Positions 48,661-58,251 of a stretch of 64,000 nt of DNA are shown here, piece after piece. The notes under the pieces are model-generated. The model saw only the letters and a list, made by a program, of their open reading frames with translations, searched no databases and had not been told where the DNA came from. The stretch's first letter is position 1, and every line of letters begins with the position of its first letter. The DNA lies in the NCBI GenBank assembly GCA_026545225.1, contig CM048851.1:36714456-36778455 (forward strand). Direction: 5' to 3'. This DNA is from Cornus controversa (taxonomy: Eukaryota; Streptophyta; Magnoliopsida; Cornales; Cornaceae). Both the position numbers and the translations under genes were made by a program.

Positions 48661-49683
48661 GGGTGAGCTCACAAAACTTGGGATTACGACTTTCCTTACT
48701 AAAGGTGAGAGCTAAGTGAAGTTCAAGACTACGAATCTCCTTATTAAAGAAGCGAGACTACAAACCCTCTAAAGGGCTAAGTGAAGTTTAGGGTTACAAT
48801 GACTTTCCTTGCTAAAAAGGCAAGCCGAGTGAAACTCTGAAAATATCTCTCTCTCAAAGAGCCTCCCCTTAAAAAAGTTCTCCCCTTATTAAAAAGCTAT
48901 TTCTTTATTAAAGGAAGGAGTTGAGTGAAGTTCACAAATACTCTTATTAAAGGGTCGAGCGACAAAATTCCTTATTAAAGGGGTGAGCTCATGAAGCTCG
49001 AACAATCTACTTCACTTCCCAAAGGGGTGAGCTCATGGAGCTTGGAACGACTACATTAACCTTTATTAAAGGGTACGTACGAGTTAAGTTCAGAATTTAC
49101 TCCTTATTAAAGGGGAGCTAAATGCAACTACTAGCCTTGTTAAAGTTTCAAAATAGAAATGACTACATATATTTGGTCAGGTTAATATAACCTGACTATG
49201 AAAAAAAAATTACCGAGCACAATTCAAAAAAAAATATTGATGTGACATCGCACCTACATACAAGTGATATCTACTCGGCACATGTGTCACGGAAATACCA
49301 AGAAAAAATTGCATTCCTAGTATTTGACAAACAATACATTAGGAACAGGGGCAATTATTAAGGGAATTTTGATTGGTAATCCACATGTGTTTGTATGATA
49401 AAGTGAAGAGATGAGCGTAATCAACAACCTGCAAGATAAGAGATAAGTGTTTGAAATTAATCTCCTTTTGTTCAGTACAGCGAAAACATATCATCTCATT
49501 ACAATCATACAAGCGAGATAAATCAAACACACTTATGCGAAAAACATGCCTACCATTAGGGATGGCAACGGGGCGGGACGGGTTTTGCTTTCCCTATCCC
49601 CGCAACCATTTAACTTTTTTTCGTCCCGTAACTGTTTACAAAATCATCCCCAAACCCCATCTCCAAAACCGTTCAACTTTCAA
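48661..49683. repeat. Right arm of a large inverted repeat, with truncated hAT-like end
   Basis: Inverted copy of 45360-46376. It contains the same hAT-like terminus, starting TAGGGATGGCAACGG at 49557, preceded by CCTACCAT, which is the complement of the ATGGTAGG target octamer at the left copy. Homology stops near 49683 inside the hAT-like element; the far end of that element is missing here. Confidence 0.9.
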
Positions 49684-50931
49684 TAAAATTTAATGATAGA
49701 ATTCTAGAAATCTTAGGAGGTGTGTCGATCATAAGAAAGTTGAAGGGTTATAGTTGCAAATTACAACAATACTCAAAGAAAATAGTTGCAAATTACAACA
49801 ATACTCAAAATAAAAATAATATATTTTTTAAATTCAGTTGTTTTTTAATAAGTTTACGTGAGTGAAATATAACATCACGTGATGTCATTAAAGTGATAAT
49901 ATCATTTTTTAACCACAAAAAATTCATAAGAAACAGTGAAATTTGATATTTGTATCGTTAGTGGAACTCAAATGTTTGTCAGGATAGACAAAAAAAAAAA
50001 TATATATGCAATCAACCTTGGTGGATTAGGCAAATTAAGTGGGGTCCAGTTTAATATCCAATGATTCCAATTTGAAACTGTAGAAAACACGGCAGTACTG
50101 GTCAAGATCTCGCGTCCTTATTCAAGACCATGAAAAGCTACTTCATCCGGTGACCAACATAACTTCTCCATCGCCGTGGGGTCTACTGGTTGCACTGTGC
50201 ATCAAGGCAGTGATGAGAGGAGGGCCTACCAGTCTTTCAAGTAATATCTAAGGAGTCTATGGTAATTTAACATGCATGACCCAGACTCCAGTCACCCCCA
50301 AGTTAAAGTTAAATTGTTATCGTTCCTTTTCAGCGCAAAGGACTAGGTTTTGATTGGATAAAGAAAATAGTAAAGAAAAAAAAAAAATGATAAAATTAGT
50401 TATAAGAGAAAAGAAATTAAATAAAAAGAAAAAATAACATGTATTCATGTTTAGATAAATTATAAAGAAAAAGAAAAAAAATGATTGTATTATTATTTGA
50501 GAAGGGTAAAGGAGAGAGAAGAAAAAAAAATTATTTTAATCAATTAACTTTCATGTTATTTTATCTTTACATTACAAGATATATCTAGATATTTTTTAAA
50601 TTTTGTTTTTTAAAATGTTAGAGTTATTTTGGTATTTTGAAATATTCACATATTCTTATCATTTATCTCCAAATCTTTTCAGAAGGATCGCATTTGAGAG
50701 ATTTGGAGGGATAAGTTATCCCTCCAAATCACTCTTAATCATGTCTTTTCACTTACTAATGACAATTCAAACACAAAAAATATTATTCTTTTCTTTCTTT
50801 TCTTTTCTTTTTCTTCCAATTCCTTTAATCCAAACGAGCCCTTAGCCTTAGCCTTACTTGAATTCTAAGTGTTAAAAAGAAAAAGAGAGAAATGAAAATT
50901 TCTCTTATAAGTAGAAAGTGCATCTGATAAT
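49684..50931. other. Intergenic, with one MITE-like segment
   Basis: No supported gene. The segment of about 50339-50845 has edges resembling plant MITEs ('ggttttgattggataaag' at left and 'ctttaatccaaacgagccc' at right, roughly inverted) and a simple A/T-rich interior. The target duplication could not be settled. Confidence 0.35.
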
Positions 50932-51716
50932 CTAAGAAGCATGGACACAGACACGGGACACGGGTACGACACGACACGGACGGTGACACGGCAAATTTTA
51001 AAAAAATAGGACACGACACGACGGGGATACGGCTATAAAATAATATATTAATATATATTCAACAAGTTAACCAATATCCACAATACCATAAATCTAACAA
51101 TAAAAAAATAATAAATCACACAAATACTTCAATTTATTATCAAGCAATTAATGTATTTTCAAAAAGGATGTTCATTATATTCAAACCCACTACTAGAATC
51201 TTGCATATTACTCATTTTTCTAATAACAAACAAATAAATTTAAATACAAAATACCAAATAAACCAACATGACTTTATGTTAAATAAAGTTCTATTGGATT
51301 TTTTATTTTTTTGTTTCTAAATTTATTATTTAAGAATTTTATCTTACTATTTTTTATTTTTAAAATTTTTTATTTTAGAAAATACTATATTTATATAGAA
51401 AAGGGCATAATAGTCATATTAAATGGTATATATGTCATTATAGTTATTTCAAGGGATCAAGATGTCAACTTTTAGAAGATGAGGGGCTGAAATGCTCAAA
51501 AAAATAGTTCAAAGGATTTTTTTGTAACTTTGGAAAAGTTTAGGGGTTTTTTTGTACTTTTAAAAATTACAAAATGTACCCCGCCGTGTCCCCCGAGTGT
51601 CCTTGCCGTGTCCTAAAAAAAAAATTTTAGGACACTTCTAAAGAGTGTTTGACACGTGTCCGAGGAGTGTCCAACACGGACACGGTACTCCTATACGAAG
51701 TGTCCGTGCTTTCTAG
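50932..51716. mobile_element. hAT-like non-autonomous element, 785 bp, ACACGG-rich ends
   Basis: A perfect 8-bp target duplication CTGATAAT (50924-50931 and 51717-51724) flanks imperfect inverted ends CTAAGAAGCATGGACAC and CTAGAAAGCACGGACAC (17 bp, 3 mismatches). Both subterminal regions are packed with ACACGG/CCGTGT words, with an AT-rich middle. This texture is familiar from dispersed plant repeats. No transposase ORF. Confidence 0.85.
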
Positions 51717-51918
51717 CTGATAATAAATTATTGTATAATTGTAATGCCGTGTTTGGCAGGAGGAATGAAAGAGAAAGAGAGAGAAGATAAGGGATGGAGT
51801 ATCTTTTCACCAAATCTTCTTACCCACGTTTTCACTCCAAATAATGATATTTGCTCACTCTATTCCGACGAATTTGCGTAGTCAGTGCGGTGAAATTTCC
51901 TTCTTGACAGCTTTCCCC

Positions 51919-52423
51919 CACGTGTCCGCTTTTTGGGCCGAGAGGTGGGCCCAAACAGATCGGCCCAAAATAAATAAATAAATAAATATTCCTTATTTAA
52001 TTGTGTTGCCTAACCCAATACCCTCCACGTGAGGCTACAGCGACTTTCAGCCCCATACTCCAAAAAAGGTCCACACCAATTGATGCTCAAAACGTGTATG
52101 GCCAGGATTTCTCCAAATCCCTTTCAGTCCAGACTACCTTCGAGGAACCCGAGGACGAGATCAACGATCACAATCGCCTCAACGGCTATATCCTAATAAC
52201 CGTATCCAACGGTCGACATCGCATTGGCGGTTGCCGCCCTACTGTATATCCCGGTATTTGTTTTTCAGCAAATTGTATAAAGCCGTAGCCCGTAGCTGAC
52301 TACAACGGTTGTCGACGAATCAGGAAGAAAATAGTTACGTATATACTACTAGTATATAACATGAATTATATATTAATAAAAAATAAATAAAGTAGCCGTT
52401 GGAGTGTTCGTCATCTATAAAAG
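51919..52423 (+). promoter_or_regulatory. Promoter of the PNRC-like gene: two G-box/ABRE cores and a TATA box
   Basis: CACGTGTC at 51919-51926 (a G-box overlapping an ACGTGTC abscisic-acid response core) and CACGTG at 52026-52031. A TATA box, TATAAAAG, lies at 52416-52423, placing transcription start near 52450. The leader of about 370 nt contains a TA microsatellite (about 52519-52543) and may contain an intron ending at TTACAG near 52704. Regulation by bZIP or bHLH factors is inferred from motifs only. Confidence 0.6.
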
Positions 52424-52518
52424 GAGAGGCCTAGAGACATATTCATGAAAGTGTCATTCTAAAAGCTTGTTCAACAAACCCTCTGAAAAATATCAAGGGT
52501 TCCTAATTGTATATCTGT

Positions 52519-52549
<31 letters not shown>

Positions 52550-52814
52550 ATATAAATATATATGGTTTCTATATCTATTTAGATTAGTGGAAATTTTGAG
52601 TTGGGTTTGTAAATTTAGTTCTCTTCTGCATACAAAAATCTAATCTTTGATATTTGTGGGGTGTGTGTATATATACAAGGAGTTAGCTTTCTACTAAATT
52701 ACAGGCTGTTGATCTTTGCTTATTTGAGATCATCGTCGCTTTTTTCTTTATTTTCTTGTTTGGTTTAATTTTCTTCTCTCACTTTCTCTCACTTTCTCAG
52801 CCTCGAATCTGACT

Positions 52815-53510
52815 ATGGAGGCAGTTCTGTTACATTCATCTATGGATCAATCAATCTCTCCTTACAAATCCATGAGAAACCATAAGAGAAACAACAATCA
52901 ACCGATCATTTCACGACCTTCTGAGAATTCAGTACCTCCTTCAAGCCTATATTCTAACTTTCGTGGAGGACTTTTTCATGCGCCTCCATTTTCTGTCTCC
53001 TTCTCGCACCCTCCTTCACTTTCAGTTCTCAATCCACAACAACAACCACCTCTCCTTCCTCTTCCGATCTCCAAATCTTATAACAACTCTCGAAATAGAG
53101 TCCTCTCGTGCCCTCCGATCAACAGAAAAATCAACAGAGCAAGAGCTCAATCTCTCACCCCGAAGAAATCAAAGCCCTCCATCATCAGTCCCAAGAAAGG
53201 AGATGATACGCATCGAGACTTGAAATCGATGATATCATCAGAGTGTTTGATGATTGCATCGACTAATCGGTTGGGACCTGAACCTAAGGATTTTCTGAAG
53301 GATGTTTCTAGGGGTTCGTCGTCATCATCCTCTGGCAATAACAATAATTTGGAGAAGTTTTCAGGTTCGACGTCGATTCTGTCTCCTCCGCCGAGCAGCT
53401 TGCCTTTGCCGACTTTTTCTCTCAGGCCAAAGCGCAGCTGCAACCCGGAAGCCGGCGGGATCGATGCCGGAGCGACAGACAATCTCAGGCGACTCCTACG
53501 ACTCCGGTGA
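52815..53510 (+). CDS. Disordered plant protein with PNRC/Edc1-like proline motif
   Basis: 231 codons, no visible intron, first ATG in the frame. The protein is low-complexity: Ser, Pro, Asn and basic residues dominate. A Pro/Leu-rich part (about 53-84) is followed by a basic stretch (about 94-128), a conserved-looking block GPEPKDFLKDVSR (154-166) and a Ser/Asn run. Then comes FSGSTSILSPPPSSLPLPTF (182-201), and the C-terminal end TDNLRRLLRLR (221-231) is probably an amphipathic helix. The 182-201 block has the layout of the proline motif of PNRC proteins and yeast Edc1 (a G-containing aromatic box, then SPxPSxLPxPxF), which binds DCP1 and activates mRNA decapping. That assignment is inference from motif shape. 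The gene has its own TATA box and poly(A) signal and looks expressed. It converges with RPA12. Confidence 0.75.
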   Translation: MEAVLLHSSMDQSISPYKSMRNHKRNNNQPIISRPSENSVPPSSLYSNFRGGLFHAPPFSVSFSHPPSLSVLNPQQQPPLLPLPISKSYNNSRNRVLSCPPINRKINRARAQSLTPKKSKPSIISPKKGDDTHRDLKSMISSECLMIASTNRLGPEPKDFLKDVSRGSSSSSSGNNNNLEKFSGSTSILSPPPSSLPLPTFSLRPKRSCNPEAGGIDAGATDNLRRLLRLR

Positions 53511-53821
53511 AGTGATAAATATCGCTTTCAATGTGGTGTGTGGCGGTTAACTACGGTTGGTTGGTGTCAAAGTTGGAGCTTTTACGTAAATAAGTGCATG
53601 GACTCGAACATGCTTTGTTGTTGCTCATAAAAATATGTAATTCTAGTTTTACATTTATATTTTGGGTGTGTAGTAGTAGTTTTGTGATCACCACCTGTGT
53701 TTTTGATTGGGGTGCACAAATATATATATATATATTAATTATTTAGACACACCAGACTTTTAGGTAAGAGGTAACTGCGCCTGAAGTTTTACATGTATTT
53801 TGTTTTCTTTTCCATTTCCAC

Positions 53822-53827
53822 AATAAA
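53822..53827 (+). terminator. Poly(A) signal AATAAA for the PNRC-like gene
   Basis: A canonical AATAAA 312 nt after the stop codon, just past a T-rich stretch (TTTTGTTTTC). It is the first good candidate downstream of the gene. Confidence 0.5.
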
Positions 53828-54213
53828 ATGTAAACGATACTCTCTATTTTCTGCTCTACTGATTGTGTCTTCCAATATACTATCTTACTTATGTTTAAAT
53901 GAATTGAATTGCTACAGAGAGAGTAACATAGAAATATGAAATTTAAGAATTTTAAAGTTAATTTTTTTTTTTTTTTCCCCGAAGTACATCAAAAGTTCCC
54001 AGCAACAAAAAAGTTGGGCAAAAAAAACCGTGTCATTAAACATCAATAATAACTTGGAATCAACCAAGTACAATTGAAGAGACTGGCACCAAAACCTGTC
54101 ATTGACTCTGATTTTTGAAAATCAGTGTTTAAATACAGCTCTGACATGTAGATAGAAAGAGAGAGAGAATTCGCTGAAATAGTGTTCGACATGTATAGAT
54201 AGAAAGAGAAGTT

Positions 54214-57200
54214 TCATGAATTCTCGGATCGCCTGTGTCCGCAATGCATGCATTCATAAAAAATAGTCTGTCCTTCATCGGCAGATCGGATCTGTAGAGA
54301 GAAGATACTGAATTACTGATAGAGATCAACTCCTGAAAAGACCGGAAAAAAAATGCTTATCAGAGTTAAAAGGATCACCTGTTTCGTGTAATAATAGAGC
54401 CCTGTCTTATTGCACTCTTTACATTTTGCATTATTGTCCTATTGCCAAAAATTTAACATCAGAACAATCAAATCAGCTGCCCAGAAAAGTTTTTTTTTTT
54501 TGTTTTTGTTTTAAAATTTTGGTAGTTAATTAAGAGTTCAATATCACAAATTGCAATTACTATTTCTCGCTTCGTCTCCTCTTCTTCTTCCTCAGTATCA
54601 TCTAATGAAGGCATGCCCAGCTCCCTTCTAATATCCTGCAAATGATATATATGAGCTGACATGTAAACAAGATGGTCTAACACGCAACAAAGAAGGCTCA
54701 CTTAGATTTACTTAAACGGTACAGTTTATGAGACTATACTTGCCTCCATGTTTAATTGTCTAGATAAAAATGGAGAGTGGGCAAATATCATTATTAAATA
54801 AGCCATACACAGCCGATGGGATACTCAATTGACCTAGTCAGCCTGCAATCTCATTGGACGTCACCTTCCTGATGAAGTGGCGGTCCAATATGATTCACAC
54901 CCTGTCCATGTTTGTTAAAATATTTATAGCTACAATAAAAAGAGCTCGAATTATTGTAATAATCTTGGCCATCAACCAGAAATTCAAGTAGGCGTTCAAC
55001 ATTATTAACCGACTAACCATGAGAAAATATGCATTCCTCTATTAAAATTCTTTCTATTACTGCCTGAATTGACATACTACAGTATCCAAGGCACACATAA
55101 AATAATAAAATCAAAATAAAATAGAATTTTAATGCAAGACTTGGACAACAGCCTTTATGCATCCCTTAAAGAAAATTTCATTTGAGAGTATCATTCCAGC
55201 CAATATTCACACAGTAATTTGGCTATGAAACATACATTTTGAGATGGGACTTTAACCTTGTTAACCCACTAACCACGAGCAGTGTACTATCCTGTTGAAA
55301 CACTAGATCTCACGACCTTAGGTTGACATACTACAATATTAAAGGCAACGGCCAAAAAAATTAATATGGAAAATGCCAAAACCTAATGTTAGTCTTACAC
55401 TTGAACCAAAAACAACAACAATATAGTGATTGACAAAATAGAATATGACCGTTACTATAACAATTTAAGAATTGTTACTTCGAGAATATCATTCTCTCCG
55501 CTAAGCTGTGATTTGTGTTCTCTCATTCGTGTAAGGTAACTTTAATGATCTAATTGCACAAAATAATCATTAAAGAAATGCATAAATAGATTGACGCACA
55601 CAAATACAGAACTCAAATAACATGAAACAAAAATATATGAAAGTGCTACTTATATTAAATATTTTCAAGTTCTCAATTTGGTTCTCAGCTTTAGATTCAG
55701 ACAAATATAATGCATGGTAACTTGCTCAAAATCCTGTAAAAGTACTCAAAGGCATACCTCAGCAGATACAGTGTAAACTATCTCTTTTCCAGCAAACTCT
55801 GAAAAGAGAGAGAGAGAGAGGTACAAACCCGTGTTATATGATATAGCTGCCATAAAATTTCTAGCATACTTCAAAATTAAGATAGAACAGCAAACTTTGA
55901 ACTACAAATGAAAGATCCAGAAAATCTAGTAAATCTTTCTAGTATGAACTGTCACAATCATGCAAACATGCACTTGCAAATATATCAAGAGAAGAATGCA
56001 GTCATATATGCGATATATGCTTGCTAATTTATAAATTTCATCTCATATGGGAGCTTGAAAAAAAATTCATGACTAACCAGTCTTCTTATTAGGAAAACAA
56101 TTTCAAAACCTTGTTCAGCACTTGTTTTTGTTTTAAACTATTATGTGTGCAGGTAGTAAAACAATCTTATGGTATTTCAACTCGACAAATATATTCCCCT
56201 TGCCATGAAGTCCTCCAACTATCCCTCGAGCTCTCCAAATTCCACGGACAATTAATATAACATTTTCCCAATTCAACATTATTAGTACTTATGTTGAGCA
56301 AAGAATTGAGCTTTCTCAGTAAATATAACTTTTAAACAACAACAACAAATATGACCTCCAATTTTTTAAACACACTCACCACACAGCATTCAAAGTGTTA
56401 CCAAAAAGGCACTATCTAAAACTTTTAGTTGTACAGGTAACTAAAAATCCATGGATAACATTCCCTCATTAAGGGATTGCTTAGGAACATTCTAAGCCCT
56501 TTCAATTTATCTAGGCAATTATAAATAACCAAACATGCATTAAGCTTACTTAACAACAATGCAGTAAACTTTTAAACATTTTCAGTAGTCCATAATGAGA
56601 AGAATTAACTGCCCCACTTTCCAAGAAAAAGATAATATTAGAGAAGAGTTGAAAATTTCACAAATCTTTCACAGCGTTTGCCTAATTAAGGCACTGTCTA
56701 AATTCAAAAAGATTAGTAGATATAAGTAGCTTTGCTACTAAAATCCATGAAACATATTTTCTCAAATTAGGATCAATTGAGTACATTTAGTACGACCCAT
56801 AAATAATATAGGCAACTATGAAAAACCCACCACATTCAGTGATGCAATGGAACCATAACATCTTCCATTTTAAGAGTGATGCTAATTAATTTTCTTATCT
56901 TACCAAAATAAAAATAATGATTTGCCTCAATGATGACTGCTAGGGAAAAGAATGAACAAGGGGAGGTGAAAATTTGCAAAAAAAAACACAGTCTGCATTT
57001 TACTGAATAGGCAATTATAAATAACCAAACATGCATTAAGCTTACTTAACAACACTGCAGCAAACCTTTAAACATTTTCAGTAGTCCATAATGAGAAGAA
57101 TTAACTGCCCCACTTTCCAAGAAAAAGAACGTTTGCTTAATTAAGGCACTGTCTAAATTCAAAAAGATACTTAGCTTTGCTACTAAAATCCATGGAACAT

Positions 57201-58251
57201 ATTTTCTCAAATAAGGACCAATTGAGAACATTTAGTACGACCCATAAATAATATAGGCAACTATGAAAAACCCACTACATTCAGTGATGCAACGGAACCA
57301 TAACATCTTCAATTTTTGGAGTGATGCTAATTAATTTTCTTATCTTACCAAAATAAAAATAATGATTTGCCTCAATGATGACTGCTAGGGAAAAGAATGA
57401 ACAAGGGGAGGTGAAAATTTACAAAAAAACACATGGCCTGCAATTTACTGAATAGAAATTACTAAAAACAGTTGGGCCCTATAAACAGATCTAGGCAATC
57501 TTCACTGATCCAACTTATTTATTATTTTATTTCAGAGAGCAGATTTTATCAAAGTACTCTAGTTAAAAATATTTGTGAGTTTTCAATTACTCTGCTGACT
57601 ATCCTATCTGATCAATCAAAGTATCAATTAAAATCCATTAAAAAAAACAAAAAAATTAAAAAAAAAAGGGTAAAATAAATGTGAATAAATGAAAAAATTC
57701 AAAATTATTTACAGCAGGAATTTTTTCAATTACTCTGCTGACTATCCTATCTGATCAAAGTATCAATTAAAATCCATTAAAAAACCAACAAAAAATTTAA
57801 AATAAAAAAGGTAAAATAAATGTGAATAAATGAAAAAATTCAAAATTATTTGCAGCAGGAATTTTTGTCATCACTGACAAAAATCCCAAATACTCCTAAA
57901 AAAGGCGAGCCCAGAAAGAATTCTTTAAACTTTTATAATGTTGATTTAATTAAAAACCACTGTCTGATAAAGGCATGCATAAGGTGCATATAACATAGCA
58001 GAATCCCTCTAATCCACTTTTTCTAGCAGTTCTCATTACAAGTCATGTAGGAGATTTCTCGTAACGACACAATATGTAAAAACAAATTGAGCATACAATA
58101 ACTAAGAGGAACTAAAAGGATAGACAACAAAACCTTTCGCGCTTCGCTTGAATTTACACAAAGGGCATTGGGCATACTTAGTGGAGGTGAAAGATAGCAT
58201 TGTTCCACACAAGTCGCAGAACAAGAAATCACGTTTACGGCAAAATGCCAT
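54214..58251 (-). CDS. NRPA12: RNA polymerase I subunit RPA12 (TFIIS-like zinc-ribbon protein), complete, 5 exons
   Basis: Small subunit of nucleolar RNA polymerase I, related to RPB9 and TFIIS; it supports transcript cleavage and termination (family knowledge). Exons: 58251-58134, 55798-55758, 54635-54561, 54438-54379, 54291-54214, giving 123 aa (Arabidopsis protein about 119). The N-terminal zinc ribbon has C12, C15, C29 and C32 ([18 protein letters not shown]). A conserved linker VSAEDIRRELG leads to a Glu-rich tract (68-73). The C-terminal ribbon has C84, C87, C112 and C115, with the RSADEGQT hairpin carrying the acidic pair D103-E104. All joints are GT/AG and in frame. Exons are so short (41-118 nt) that no single ORF reveals the gene. 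Exon 1 has a weak donor, GTTTTG. The start is the only ATG ahead of the first ribbon. Confidence 0.93.
56513..57455. repeat. Tandem duplication, about 496-bp unit, in RPA12 intron 1
   Basis: Copy 1 is 56513-57008; copy 2 is 57009-57455. Both start AGGCAATTATAAATAACC and end TTACTGAATAG. Copy 2 lacks about 45 bp corresponding to a stretch near 56630-56675 and has scattered substitutions. Confidence 0.92.
57581..57866. repeat. 143-bp tandem duplication in RPA12 intron 1
   Basis: Two adjacent units (57581-57723 and 57724-57866) beginning TTTCAATTACTCTGCTGAC and ending near GCAGCAGGAATTTTT. The differences are mostly in A runs and a 4-bp ATCA insertion. Confidence 0.9.

Larger units (their letters stand above)
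55799..58133 (-). other. RPA12 intron 1 (2.3 kb) containing two tandem duplications
   Basis: Between the N-terminal ribbon exon and the 41-nt second exon. More than half its length is duplicated DNA (56513-57455 and 57581-57866, listed separately). No other feature is recognised. Confidence 0.8.

Noticed and set aside
52001-52288. 95-codon plus-strand ORF upstream of the PNRC-like gene
   Set aside because: Lies upstream of the TATA box in promoter DNA, with no recognisable domain and ordinary composition.
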